Shown here: positions 9,250-18,948 of the stretch, piece after piece
Layout: every line of letters begins with the position of its first letter
How positions within the stretch are numbered: the first letter of the stretch is position 1
Assembly: GCA_965205965.1 (NCBI GenBank)
Contig: CBDBHT010000008.1
Location: 682,001-746,000, forward strand
From: Bin55 sp965205965
GTDB taxonomy: Bacteria; Pseudomonadota; Gammaproteobacteria; Pseudomonadales; Azotimanducaceae
Direction of reading: 5' to 3'
Length of the DNA: 64,000 bases
Notes under the pieces: model-generated
The model's input: the letters and a program-made list of their open reading frames with translations, nothing else
Database searches by the model: none
What the model was told of the DNA's origin: nothing
Position numbers and translations under genes: made by a program

Positions 9250-11068
9250 AGTGTCTGCGGGAAAACCCCATTTTACGATGGGTTTAAGCCACGTGATGGT
9301 ATCCGCCGCTCAGGGGATCATGTTGATTTAGGAGATGTACGACGGGTAATCGGCCCATCGGGGCTCCAAAAGTGCGGATGATGTTCTCCTGCTCGATTTC
9401 GGGGCGTGCGGGGTCCGTCCCGAGGGGCGGGAAGGATGGATATTGAGGATGGGGACGGCTAGGCCGCCAAACGATAGGGTGGTGCGTGCGATGGGACCGC
9501 CGCGCCGCCCGTTGCTGCAGCAAGCGCCCGAGTCGGTGCAGGTTGGCTGCGAGGATCGAGATACCCACGGTGCGTTCGAAGCCTGCCCGGCCATGCGTGC
9601 GCACCCGGTCCAAGCCATGGCTTTCCAACGCATGGATCGCCGATTCCACGCCCGGATGCCGCCGGCGGCGCGCCACGAACGATGCTTTACCTTCCCGAGC
9701 TCGGCTGGCCTCCGTGCCTCGCCCCTTCGCGGGCAACGCGACGTGCTCCAGCACCGCGGCCAGTTGCTGTTGGTTGGCGGGGCTGTGGAACCCCCGGTCG
9801 AAACTGCATCCGCGCAACTCCGGATACTGTGCCTGGCATGCCGCCACCAGCGGAACCCCCACGTCCACATCGCCGCCATGCCACTGCAAGTGCCAACCCA
9901 GGATGAACTGATGTTGATCTTCCAGCACCGTCAGGGGAACCCCCAGCTCCACCGGCCGGCCGGCCTTGCCCTTCACGATCCAGCGCGTATGCGGCTCGAA
10001 CAGCGAGAACAGTTTCTCCTCGTGCGGGATCGTTTCCCCTTCCAGCACGCGACGGCGGATCTGATCCTGCAAACGCACCGAGCAGGCGTGAAACCAGCGC
10101 CATCGCGACAGCTGCGCCGGCGACACCGAGCCCTCCGGCAATCCTTCCAGCTCCTCCAGCGTGTCGCCCAGACGCCCCGTCAGATCGCCGCACAGGGTCA
10201 ACCACGCCGCCACCGCCTTCGGGCGTCGGCACCACAACCGCGCACGGCTCACCCGTTGATAGCCCTGCCGAACCTGGCTCCGCCAGTACTGCCCCTGCCG
10301 CCATCCCGACACCTCATGCGATCCGCAACAGACCGAAACCTCCGTCAGCAGCACCCGCATCGCATCCCACAGCAGGTTCACGTCCGTCGGGTAATGCACG
10401 TCCGTCTCCACTACGAACGAGTCAACCCGACCGTCCAAGGCGGTGCCAGGGAACTTTCCCGCCACCGCATGACCCTCCCGTACCAGCAGCGCATTCAATT
10501 CCTGTAGCAACGCCGGCGTCACCAGCGACACGTTGTCCTGCAACGTGCGCACCGAGTACGTCCAGTCATCCAGAAACCCATGCTGCAGCATCTTCCGTAC
10601 CACCCTGGTGATGGTTCACCAACTCCCCCAGACGGTCGTAGTCGCAATCCAAACCCTGCTTGAGCACCGCCATCACCAGAACCCGCCACAGCGTCATCCC
10701 CGGCCTCCCGTTCTCCGGATCCCGATCCGCTGTCACATGGCAACCCAGTAACCCTTCCCATTCCTCCCGACACGACACGTACAGATGCTGCAATCCCAAC
10801 AGCAACGCCGGAATGTCATCCCGTGATTTCACATTAATCTTGATCTCACCGATCGGCGTCTCATCCAACCGCAAGGCATGCTCGAAACGTCTCATGATCG
10901 CTGCTCTCCCAACGAAGATCCGCACAGAACACCCCTGAAACCCCTAAAAAAGCCCATTTCAACGCCTCCAACGGCAATCTTCATCCGTAGCATTTTAGCT
11001 CAAAATACCCTCCCATGCCACAATAATCAGTACTTTGATACAATCATCAGGGTTTTCGCACAGACACT
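9250..11068 (-). mobile_element. 1.8-kb ISNCY-like element, copy A
   Basis: 1819 bp with short inverted ends, AGTGTCTGCGGGAAAACC on the left and the inverse AGTGTCTGTGCGAAAACC on the right, and a 4-bp AAGT duplication (9246-9249 and 11069-11072). The insertion splits the pilin gene. Three more copies of the same element are at 36014, 47514 and 52233, and a relative is at 46691. The transposase resembles proteins usually filed as ISNCY; I did not confirm the family. Confidence 0.85.
9284..10895 (-). pseudogene. ISNCY-like transposase, copy A (one frameshift)
   Basis: It begins MRRFEHALRLDETPIGEI at 10895 in good context. Conserved parts follow: KSRDDIPALLLGLQHLY, RPGMTLWRVLVMAVLKQGLDCDYDRLGELVNHH, CSFDRGFHSP and SAIHALESHGLDRVRTHG, a DDE-type layout of about 480-500 residues. 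One extra C near 10605 (ACCACCCTGG where the other copies have ACCACCTGG) shifts the frame after NHHQ. The rest, about 440 residues, is open to 9284. Apart from this single base it is the best preserved of the four copies. Confidence 0.8.
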
Positions 11069-11255
11069 AAGTATGAATATCTGCCGTAACATTCTTGAGC
11101 ATTTTGGAAAAGTCACCGAAGCTGGGGGCGACGATTACGTTATATTATCGGGTGATACCAATAGAGGCTTCCTAGGAGCATCCAACGGTAGGTCTACAGA
11201 AACGGGATGTAACAGCAGAAGAGGCGAGGTATCTTTTTTTATCTTCATTGATTAG

Positions 11256-11843
11256 ATGCGCTTGATACTAAAACTACATAACTTCACAACCAAAGTATAG
11301 CTGGATACCTCTACTTGTTGCTATTCTGACAAACCATCTTCTATGTAAGCATTTGATTTTTAAGCATTATTTATTTCGGATAATAGAAGTCCTGTAGGTT
11401 AATAGAGATTTTCAGCTGACGCATACAGGACATCCGCATAGACGGTCGGCCTGTACGCGTGGGACGTGAGGCATCAAGAGGCCTACGCGAGCGATTCTTT
11501 CGTAGTTTTAATGATTGCTGCTGCAAAACTTTGAGAGTGTCAGATTTTCCGTGTATGAGATGCGACGAAGATAGACAGCGGACTTCGTGAAGATGTCCTA
11601 TTCCATCGGTCAAACAGAGACTCTGAACGCTACGATAACCGATTAACCGGAACAGGCCACACACGGAAAATCTGACACTCCCTGAAAAAAATTTCACACA
11701 TGTGTTAACATTAGTTGAATATATTTCAAACTTATCTAGCTTTCGGAATTATTTCTCGTATAAAAATTTTCAAGATTCAACAGTCACTGCTCCCTGCCGA
11801 GACCTGCGATAACGTTGGATAATATTCTTTGACAGCCTCTTAA
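11256..11843. other. Gene-free stretch containing a small inverted-repeat element
   Basis: About 590 bases after the pilin remnant. The only structure I can support is the 146-bp inverted-repeat element at 11535-11680. An open frame on the minus strand (11371-11697) crosses that repeat and has no recognisable similarity, so I do not call it a gene. Confidence 0.5.
11535..11680. repeat. 146-bp MITE-like element with 20-bp terminal inverted repeats
   Basis: The left end (about 11535-11555, AGTGTCAGATTTTCCGTGT) and the right end (11661-11680, ACACGGAAAATCTGACACT) are exact inverses. The interior has no open frame. Ends of this look are known on some IS256-type elements, so it may be a miniature derivative of one, but no parent copy with these ends is in the window. 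Confidence 0.65.
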
Positions 11844-13292
11844 CTAATGGTTAGTTCCAATTTCGGACCTACGTTTCGGTGCGAGTATATCCTTAGCCGA
11901 CATATAAGGAAGTGCCAAGATTACATCATCTATCAAACTAGATTGCTTTCGATATCTTGCATAGCGCAAGCTGTGCGTGAATTTTTGCCATCGTGGATCT
12001 TCCACTTCCCACCAATCTGGTGGGATCAACCATAGTTTTTCAGCACAGTACAAACGTGAGTACGCAGCAAAGTAGTCAGCTCTATATAGAGCTGACTCGA
12101 TAAACTGGTCGCAGTTTAAATGCTCTAATCCTCCTAAGCTGACAATAGAATATCTCTGATCTAATATAGCGTTCTGTTTTATCCGTTGGGATATGATATT
12201 TGTACGCCGTGGCACTCCTACACCATTATTGAGATCATAAAACCATTGTGCATCGAGAACTTGTCTACTATTGGGTTCTCTAAGGCCCGCAATCTCTAAT
12301 GCACTTTCAACTTCTTTCCTGTCTCTTCCAGCGAACCATTTTATGCGAGCTACGTCAATGGCCGCTTGAGCTGATCGAGGACGAGACCGTGCCCAACGTT
12401 CGATCATAATGACGGCATCTTCATGCCATCCAATATTGGAATACATGAACGCAAGGAGCCTAAGTGCTCGAGTATTCGGATGGCATTCTGCTATTGCTTG
12501 AATTGCCTTGAAATATGCAGCAAAATTCCTATCGATGTTATAAATCCTTTTAAGATTAATTATCCTTGCAGGTAAGTATGGTTGTTTTGCCCAAACGCCC
12601 TCTTCGAAGATCTCATTTTTGCTATTCTGCATGTTCAATTCACTCAGCAGAGTCGCTGAGTACACATTTGGTTGTATCAACATCGAATCACGAGCGTCAG
12701 CCACTGCTTGAACGTCATGGTTTTCGCGCCACTTTTGACGCGCTCTCAAATAGGTTTCATACGCCGCATTGTCAATATGAGGCCCTGCTGGCCGCATCAT
12801 CGATCCTCGATCGTATAAGGCATTACGTACATCTATCACTATCGCATCGCGAATTTCAATAAGTTCTCTATCTGGATAGGTATACGTACCAGTCCAAATT
12901 TCTTTCAGAGCGGGTTTTGATACGTTCACAAGGCGCACGAGAAAGGAAATTGAATCACCAGAAACGCCTGTTTCGCCAACGACGATATGCGAAACGCCTA
13001 ATTCGTGGGTAAACCCGCGCCTCTTGTGACCCAATTTGCTATATGCTATCGAAGCATCAAAGTCGATAACTATGACGTCACGACTCATTGCTATGCCATT
13101 ACGTACTTCCTCAGCAAAACTTTCACGCAGATATTTTGAAGCATTCTCTCCTTCGAAGGGCATTACCGCGACCGATATCAGCTTAGGGGCCACTTTCGGT
13201 AGGAACAGGAAATACGCTACTACTGTACCAATAACAAGAGATATCATAGGCCAAATTACAACGGCTAGATTAAAAACTTTCTTTGCTTTCAC
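11844..13292 (-). CDS. Membrane-anchored TolB-like/TPR-like protein
   Basis: 482 residues, intact. One N-terminal membrane helix (about residues 8-30, ending in VAYFLFL) is followed by a domain that looks like the TolB N-terminal/FlgO-type fold found beside adenylate cyclase and TPR proteins (VAVMPFEGE, YLRESFAEEVRNGI, VIVIDFDAS, ELGVSHIVVGE). The rest is helical and TPR-like (LRLLAFMYSNIGWHEDAV, AQAAIDVARIKWFAGR). No cyclase, kinase or DNA-binding domain is present. It probably sits in the inner membrane facing the periplasm. AT-rich like the host genes, and flanked on both sides by mobile-element remnants. Function unknown. Confidence 0.7.
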   Translation of the reverse strand: MKAKKVFNLAVVIWPMISLVIGTVVAYFLFLPKVAPKLISVAVMPFEGENASKYLRESFAEEVRNGIAMSRDVIVIDFDASIAYSKLGHKRRGFTHELGVSHIVVGETGVSGDSISFLVRLVNVSKPALKEIWTGTYTYPDRELIEIRDAIVIDVRNALYDRGSMMRPAGPHIDNAAYETYLRARQKWRENHDVQAVADARDSMLIQPNVYSATLLSELNMQNSKNEIFEEGVWAKQPYLPARIINLKRIYNIDRNFAAYFKAIQAIAECHPNTRALRLLAFMYSNIGWHEDAVIMIERWARSRPRSAQAAIDVARIKWFAGRDRKEVESALEIAGLREPNSRQVLDAQWFYDLNNGVGVPRRTNIISQRIKQNAILDQRYSIVSLGGLEHLNCDQFIESALYRADYFAAYSRLYCAEKLWLIPPDWWEVEDPRWQKFTHSLRYARYRKQSSLIDDVILALPYMSAKDILAPKRRSEIGTNH

Positions 13293-13344
13293 GTCTTTCT
13301 AAATATTCGTCAGCTCGTCCGGTTTAGGGATTGGATGCGGTAGA

Positions 13345-14210
13345 TCGTATAGTGTTTTATAGTTTCCTGTTATTGTTTATATAGTCGCAGACTGAGGTGA
13401 TGCGGCTTCTTGAGACAGATTCACACGAGATTGAAGATACATTCCAATCGTCCATGCGGGTCGCGAACTCGGCTGCACATAGGACATCCAGGAAATCGTC
13501 GCTGGTGTACTGCGACCCCTGACCCATATGGAAGATGGCCAGCCGGAGCGTGGCCGGAGCCTTCTTCAGTGCTTCCAAGCACAAGCCCCAGAGGCCAGAC
13601 TGTTGGAGCACCGCCACGACAGCACTTGGCGACCGTGCCAGTCGCGATCATCGAAGCCAGATACACAGGTCCTCCCCGACGACGCATCCGAATGTACTTG
13701 ATGTCCGAAGCCAACACTGCGTCGGCTTCGCACCATCTCACAATCCCGCAGCAGATACGGATACTGCTCGTGCCCCCCCCCTGGCTGATACGCTTGTCCG
13801 CAGCTGCCTCCGTTCCACCTGCACGCGACGCTTGCCGTAGAACGGATGCCGTTCGTCAATGCCCTCAGTCGCATCCCGCAGTGCTCGGTCCTGTACCAGC
13901 CCAAGATGGAGTGCACGATAGGAACTCGAACGGCTCACCACCAGCAGCTCGCATGGACGCTTCATCGAAATTCCGCCCCGGAGCCAACGTTCCCCAAGCT
14001 TGCGGTGCAGCTCGTTCGGATCCGCATGCGGCTCCGGCGACTGCGCCGTCCACATCCCGCGTTCAAATATCAGCATCCCTTCGTTCAGAAGCATCTGTTT
14101 CCACTGCTGGCTCGAGTCGACTACAACAACGCGAACCGCAACGACAGCTCCGCCATCGTCAGATCCCCCTCAGGGCCTCCACCGCCACATTGAACTTGCA
14201 TGTCGCGCGG
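13345..14210 (-). pseudogene. IS3-family element remnant (orfA tail and orfB, several frameshifts)
   Basis: Translated on the minus strand in shifting frames, this gives an orfA-like tail (LTMAELSLRF), then orfB pieces: ELHRKLGERWL, HPFYGKRRVQVE, VLASDIKYIRM with the first DDE aspartate, DWHGRQVLSW, and HMGQGSQYTSDDFLDVL with the second DDE region. The final glutamate region is lost. At least three frame changes and a run of 9 C (13773-13781) break it. No clean ends are visible. Confidence 0.75.
13773..13781. repeat. Poly-C tract (9 C)
   Basis: Nine cytosines inside the IS3-family remnant, at one of its frame changes. Confidence 0.85.
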
Positions 14211-14950
14211 CGAATGCCGGTGTCGTTTGCCTTGCACCATCGTTGTTATACTCCCGTCATATCCCTAACAAAGGCCGGGTGTATCTTAAACTATGCTCCG
14301 TTCGTGTCCCATTTTTCCGCACCACTCCTGATTTTCTTTCTTACCTACCCATTTTGTTGCTAGAAAAAGGGGAGGATATTACCTCACTCAAATCTGGCAT
14401 CGGCCAGCATTCTATGTGTACAAGTCGTTCAGCCGGGTATTCGAGCAGACCGTGTGCTATTTCTTTGCGATGAAAACAGTAAGAAGATCGGACCATCATC
14501 CATTGGCTTTTCTTTTTTGATCACAGCGCGTATTACTATATAAAAATATAGTGTATCTGATCTCAAAGCTGAAAATCTCTATATAACCTACAGACTTGCT
14601 ATTATCTGAAAAGATGCTTATTAAAAATCAAATAGTTATAGTAGGAAATGATTCGTCAAAATAGCAATAAATATCGGCATGATGATAGCCCTTCGACAGC
14701 GAATAAGGCTCGCCGGCTAATGTGAACAGCTTCGCTCGTGACTCCAAGGTCTGTGAAAAGTCACTAACAATAATTGCTCCTGACTAGTGCCTTGTCATGG
14801 ATGAAAGTTAGGATTGACGATGTGATTTGCATAATGGAGAAAGCTCATCCTGGACAGTGATGTGCACTGTAAACCCAGGACCACCTACCCTAGATTATTA
14901 AGAAATGACGCAGCATTAGGCATAACTCACATAGTAATTGTCGGGGAATA
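14211..14950. other. Gene-free stretch with one miniature element
   Basis: About 740 bases between the IS3 remnant and the GST gene. I find no credible coding region; the longer open frames have no similarity I know. The right part holds the small inverted-repeat element at 14785-14918. Confidence 0.5.
14785..14918. repeat. 134-bp MITE-like repeat, copy 1
   Basis: The ends are imperfect inverses: TAGTGCCTTGTCAT on the left, and ATGACGCAGCATTA on the right, which inverts to TAATGCTGCGTCAT. The inner left flank GGATGAAAGTTAGGATTG recurs inverted at 18884-18912 and, diverged, at 16901-16935. This makes a small dispersed family close to host genes. Confidence 0.55.
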
Positions 14951-15715
14951 TTATGAACTTGAACGAATAGCTTCTTCTTGAGCCTTACGTATTTTTTCAT
15001 TTGTTTGGTTAAAGAGAAGATCGCGACGCTTAGCCTCTTCTTCCGGTGTTAGTTCTCTAGTTCCTAATTCTTGTCCGGCTTGGTATCCCCGCGCAACTGC
15101 CGGACGTGCACGAATTGCATCTCCCCATCGCTTCACGTTTGGAAACGTAGACCATGCATCTTCGTCAAGCATGCGGTCAAGTAACGTAGCCCACGGCCAA
15201 GTAATAATATCTGCTATCGAATACTCATCTACCGCTAAGTATTCATTAACAGATAGCTGGACATCCATAACTTCAGCTAGCCTACCCACTTCTCCCATGA
15301 AACGCTTTGTGCTGTATTCCAATTGTGCGAGGTTTTCCGCTATGTCCTTAGCATAGTTCTTGAAGTGGTTTACGTTGCCCATCATCGGCCCTAGATTGGC
15401 CGTCTGCCAATGTACCCACTGCATCACTCGCGAGCGGTCACGCGGATCTTTCGGCAGGAACTTTCCTTCTTTGTCCGCCAAGTATTCAAGAATAGCACCT
15501 GATTCGAAAATAGAAATAGGACCATCACCGTCAAGCGGGCTATGATCAACTATCGCCGGTATCCTGTTGTTTGGACTTATGCGTAGAAATTCAGGTTTAA
15601 ATTGATCTCCACCACCAATATCAACTGGGATGAGGTTGTACTGCAATCCACACTCCTCAAGCATGATGGCAGCTTTCCGTCCATTTGGTGTCGGCCAATA
15701 GTAAAGGTCAATCAT
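14951..15715 (-). CDS. Glutathione S-transferase family protein, YfcG-like
   Basis: 254 residues from the ATG at 15715; an in-frame ATG at 15736 would add seven residues and is less like homologues. The start MIDLYYWPTPNGRK and the segments LRISPNNRIPAIVDHSP and FESGAILEYLADK define a thioredoxin-fold GST domain. The helical domain has DEYSIADIITWPW. These are hallmarks of the Nu-class YfcG/YghU group, glutathione-dependent disulfide-bond oxidoreductases with peroxidase activity. The C-terminus is longer than in E. coli YfcG (215 residues), with a charged tail. The gene stands alone between mobile-element remnants. Confidence 0.9.
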   Translation of the reverse strand: MIDLYYWPTPNGRKAAIMLEECGLQYNLIPVDIGGGDQFKPEFLRISPNNRIPAIVDHSPLDGDGPISIFESGAILEYLADKEGKFLPKDPRDRSRVMQWVHWQTANLGPMMGNVNHFKNYAKDIAENLAQLEYSTKRFMGEVGRLAEVMDVQLSVNEYLAVDEYSIADIITWPWATLLDRMLDEDAWSTFPNVKRWGDAIRARPAVARGYQAGQELGTRELTPEEEAKRRDLLFNQTNEKIRKAQEEAIRSSS

Positions 15716-15736
15716 TCGATGTTCTATATCAATCAA

Positions 15737-16338
15737 ACCATTTTAGCCGACAATCCATTTTAAGATAATTTAAAACGTAATGCAGAAAGTGCTTCCTGAT
15801 TTTTCCCGTTCGGCAACTATACCGCATCGATAGCAATTCTAACAAAATTGAAAAAGGCAGATTAATCGCGCAATTTAGGCAATTAATGTATTAAGTGATA
15901 CACACTTCGCTGCAAAATACAACGGGTTCAGTATACTTTGAACTTGGGTTCGTAGGTCACGGTGAAGGTATCAAACGCATTGCTCGCGTGTTCTCGGGTT
16001 TCCGCTCCCCCCCCCCCCCCTCTTTTTTTTATGCGGAGCTTCCTTAACTTGGCTTAGGGAAGACAGCCAGCTCAATACAATTAGCGGTTTTGTGCATTCA
16101 TTCAACAACCCTGATTGATTGACGAGAGTCGTACCATCGTTCAACAGCGATATTCGAGAAGCCCGTGGAACCGCACCAGAACTTCTCGCCATCCCTGAAT
16201 CGATTTCTGAAGCCTTCCATATCTTAATAAATCGTTGTGTCATTATTTTGATACTATCTAATTCGTGACATTGGTATTGATCCTTTTTGTCTCAATTCGG
16301 TCCAGTGCTGTAAACCGCTGATGTGAAATGTTCCCGGA
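15737..16338. other. Gene-free stretch with a poly-C/poly-T tract
   Basis: 600 bases between two minus-strand genes. A minus-strand frame at 15971-16243 (90 codons) is open but includes a translated poly-C run and has no recognisable similarity; it may be a decayed gene. The first part should contain the promoter of the GST gene. Confidence 0.45.
16007..16020. repeat. Poly-C tract (14 C) followed by T-rich run
   Basis: Fourteen cytosines, then TCTTTTTTTT. It is the longest homopolymer in the window and lies outside any supported gene. Confidence 0.9.
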
Positions 16339-16863
16339 CTATCTCTTTTGGTACACCCGTTTTAACTTAAACTTATCTCCTGTAGTCAATACCATGACTT
16401 CAATTCTTAATAACTCACCATTTTTATCAAGCATTAGTAGTTCACTTCCTCGCACGCCTTCTCTAGCTGAATAGATCTTGAGACCGGATGCAGTCCAAAC
16501 AGCGTCTACACGCCACATTTGTCGTCGATGTGTACCCCACTTTATATCACGATAGCTACCATCCGAATATGTGATTCCCATTGACTCCTGACCTTGGTCT
16601 ATCTGTAGACGATCGCTGACGAGTACTGGAAAGTCTCTCATAATAAAGGAGGTGGTATCCGTTTTTTGCTCTTGTCTACCAGATACGATTCTCTGATCCT
16701 CTACCTTTTTGTTATTTGATAAATCCGGTGGGGGATCACTTATTGCAACATTGAGCACCCAAAGACCACTGAAATCAATATCTTCACGCATGATAGTAGA
16801 TGTCATTGACGAGCAACCCGACAGTGATATGCATAGCCCCAAAAGAAAAAAATGAATTCGCAT
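16339..16863 (-). CDS. Putative lipoprotein
   Basis: 174 residues. The first 17 form a lipoprotein signal peptide with lipobox LSGC (Cys17), followed by SSMTS. Ser at +2 predicts outer-membrane sorting. The mature part is small and polar, rich in beta-type segments (FSGLWVLNVAISDPP, KWGTHRRQMWRVDAVW, LLMLDKNGELLRIEVMVL), and fits no family I can name. AT-rich and apparently intact; function unknown. A MITE-like repeat lies just upstream, at 16901-16993, and may overlap its promoter. Confidence 0.7.
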   Translation of the reverse strand: MRIHFFLLGLCISLSGCSSMTSTIMREDIDFSGLWVLNVAISDPPPDLSNNKKVEDQRIVSGRQEQKTDTTSFIMRDFPVLVSDRLQIDQGQESMGITYSDGSYRDIKWGTHRRQMWRVDAVWTASGLKIYSAREGVRGSELLMLDKNGELLRIEVMVLTTGDKFKLKRVYQKR

Positions 16864-16900
16864 TTTATATTATATCAGAAATAATTTAAAGTTCCATGCT

Positions 16901-16993
16901 TGGCGTATTGTCACAGATAAAAGTTCGGATTGGTAGTATAGTTTGAGTACTAAGAGATCTCATATTCTAAAATTGAGAAATGACAAAGCATTG
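16901..16993. repeat. MITE-like repeat, diverged copy 2
   Basis: About 93 bp with a left part TGGCGTATTGTCAC...AAAGTTCGGATTGG and a right part GAGAAATGACAAAGCATTG. Both resemble the ends of the 14785-14918 repeat. It is shorter and more diverged. Confidence 0.4.
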
Positions 16994-17204
16994 AAAAATA
17001 TTTTATATATGAAAATATGGTCATTTTAATTTGAAATATAACTGAAAATGGTGTTTGGAAATAACGGATGTGGGCGAGTGTCTCCGCTCAGCTGCTACTC
17101 TATTAATTTTCATCACGAACCAAGAGGAAACACCACTATGGCTAAGGATACCATATCGATGGAGGTGGGTGCCTAAGATGCACTCCATGAAGTGCCACGG
17201 CAAG

Positions 17205-17450
17205 GAAGGTTTGCAGAAATTGGCCGGCCGAGGCGTGGCAGGTCGCCCAGCGTCTGGAAATCCACTACACCCCAAAGCATGGCAGCTGGCTGAACATGCC
17301 CGAAATCAAGGCCAGCGCGATGATCGGCCAATGCCTAGATCCGTCGCCTGTTCGACCGCGAAAAGCCCTACGCCGTGAAGTGGATGCCTAGCAGGAACAA
17401 AAAAACCACGAAGCCGTGCGGGTGGACTATTCCTTTTCATTTTTGGACGA
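17205..17450 (+). pseudogene. IS630-family transposase C-terminal remnant
   Basis: Mixed-frame translation gives RLEIHYTPKHGSWLNMPEIK, ASAMIGQCLD, then a degraded RREVDAWQ and NHEAVRVDYSF. These match the end of the IS630-type transposase at 29036-30175 (AEIEIGAMVGQCLNRRL, REAVRVDWRF). The HGSWLN motif includes the region of the third catalytic acid. Nothing upstream remains. Confidence 0.7.
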
Positions 17451-17896
17451 AGCAACAACGTAAGGTCTATCGAATATCCTATCTCCAATACCATGCGTGG
17501 CATTGCACGTACCTGATACATCAACATCGACGTATGAGACAAGTCGTGACGAAAGGGGGCGTGCGTCAGTTCAAGTGCATGGAAAAGCGAAAGATTGGAT
17601 ACGACCGACCGCCAATACGTCTTGATAATGCTTGTGAACTCTCTACAGATTCTGAGTTGTCCAATATTCGTTTTCGTCAGATTTTTCCCGTCCCTACAAC
17701 TACCAAATCATTGTGATTCCGTACTATCACTGGCTGGGTGGGTATGCACGCGGATATGAAAATAAGGGCCGACAACAGGATGGCTAATGATAATGTTAGC
17801 CATGAACATGGAATAATTTGAAGATCCCGAAAGGTCGTAACGTTCGCGTAGACCATGCAGAAGAATTCGGGACATGGATTCAGATTATCCTAGATT
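17451..17896. other. Gene-free stretch upstream of the Nmad3-like pseudogene
   Basis: About 450 bases in which I see no credible gene. Short plus-strand frames show no similarity I recognise; parts may be lost upstream sequence of the Nmad3-like gene or its former partner. Confidence 0.4.
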
Positions 17897-18630
17897 GTGA
17901 AGATTGTATCCAGTAGAAAAGGATTCGATAGTGCTTCTGGCAGGGCATCTTCACCGATAGTCAACGGTAAACCTATTAGCTTGCCGATTCCAACGTCTGG
18001 AAGATCGGGAACGACATACGACGACTTAGGACTTGGGTCGTTGGTACAACAGGTAACCCGCGACAAGGTACTGGGATTAAACCTGTGCCATGTTGATCCT
18101 ATGTTCGAAAGGGATAGGTGTGCGTTTGGTCAAACTGGCGCGGCACAGTCACATCTGAAAAACAATGGTGTCAATGTCGGAGATGTCTTCCTTTTCTTTA
18201 GTTTATTCTCGGATTTAGAACGAAACGCCCCACACCATAGGATATTTGGGCATATGCGTGTAAAGGACTTGGTCCATCTCGGGCCAAATCCGACGTTGAA
18301 AAGCCAGCCTTAAGATTTTCCGATTCAACATCCTCACACGATAGGAACATGGAACACAAACAACCATCTCTACGTTGGCGAGGGTTATTTCAGCAAACGA
18401 GCATGTGATCGCTTACGTCTCTCCAAATACGGCCAATCAGTTAGCGTGTGGAATGTACCTTCATGGCTGAGGAAGGCACTGGATTGACCTATCACGTCAA
18501 AGAAAGACGTTGGAAAGGCGATGATACACTCACAGTTGTGGGTAGGGATCAAGAGTTTGTGACCGACATTACAGGAAATAAGCAAGCTATATCTTGGCTT
18601 CAAAATACTATAGAAGAAATGAGAAACTGA
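17897..18630 (+). pseudogene. Nmad3-like nucleotide-modification-associated protein, frameshifted
   Basis: The first 130 codons read MKIVSSRKGFDSASGRASSP, then SLPIPTSGRSGTTYDDLG, CHVDPMF, FGQTGAAQSHLKN and GVNVGDVFLFF. This is the order of conserved segments in nucleotide modification associated domain 3 proteins. The frame breaks near 18290, resumes as GTWNTNNHLYVGEGYFS and SVWNVPSWLRKALD, and breaks again near 18485 before TYHVKERRWKGDDTLTVVG and QEFVTDITG. The expected protein is therefore about 240 residues with two frameshifts. The family is linked by comparative genomics to base hypermodification and phage-conflict loci; its activity is unknown. No partner gene survives here. Confidence 0.72.
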
Positions 18631-18948
18631 ACATACGTGTCCAGTCGATGCTGTTCCTGATATAGATTGACGGATCTTAGTTGTACTTCGCCAATCGAAT
18701 TGCTCGGATCCGAACGAAATGCGGTCGGATCCATTTCGGGAATTTGGGAGATTCAGCCTAACCCGGTGTCATGGTCGGAACTTAATGAATCCGAAACGAT
18801 GCGATGAGTTGAATAGGCAAGGCTAGGTTTTGTGCAAGGAGGTCCAAAAGGTATGAAGCTTGTCCTTTGTGACATCGCCAGCCAATCCTAACTTTCATCC
18901 ATGACAATGCACTAGGCTCTTCGTACTCGACTTTTTTGACTTCGCTTA
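18631..18948. other. Gene-free stretch ending in a repeat terminus
   Basis: About 320 bases between the Nmad3-like pseudogene and the lapA stop. It holds the solo repeat end at 18884-18912 and no credible gene. The usual neighbours of lapA (lapB, pyrF) are absent. Confidence 0.5.
18884..18912 (-). repeat. Solo end of the MITE-like family
   Basis: About 29 bp, the exact inverse of the 14785-14815 end apart from few mismatches (core CCTAACTTTCATCCATGACA). I could not find a matching second end nearby. Confidence 0.55.

Larger units (their letters stand above)
8838..11255 (+). pseudogene. PilS-type type IV pilin gene, frameshifted and split by an IS
   Basis: It begins with AGAGG and ATG at 8838. 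The product has a 29-residue leader ending in NG, then YSIAEILLVFGIIAGVLIG, the prepilin-peptidase site with Glu at +5 and the pilin helix, then a globular part (MLQQAAATFKSASETGNY, LKPYLGKSGLGGEANVFGG) as in type 4 pilus major pilins of the PilS class. The frame stops at 9216-9218, and the expected continuation (LQYSGVLS) is in the +1 frame. An 1819-bp IS then interrupts the gene with an AAGT duplication. The rest, 11073-11255, contains two cysteines expected for the pilin disulfide (ICRNIL and TGCNS). A diverged second copy is at 50625-51221. No pilus assembly genes are in the window. Confidence 0.8.

Noticed and set aside
9443..10507. Long plus-strand open frame (354 codons) across ISNCY-like copy A
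   Set aside because: It is the antisense shadow of the transposase in GC-rich DNA; the same happens at 37166-37603 and 47750-48934. No similarity to any protein is visible.
15971..16243. 90-codon minus-strand open frame next to the lipoprotein gene
   Set aside because: It runs through a translated 14-base poly-C tract, has no similarity I know and no convincing start signal.
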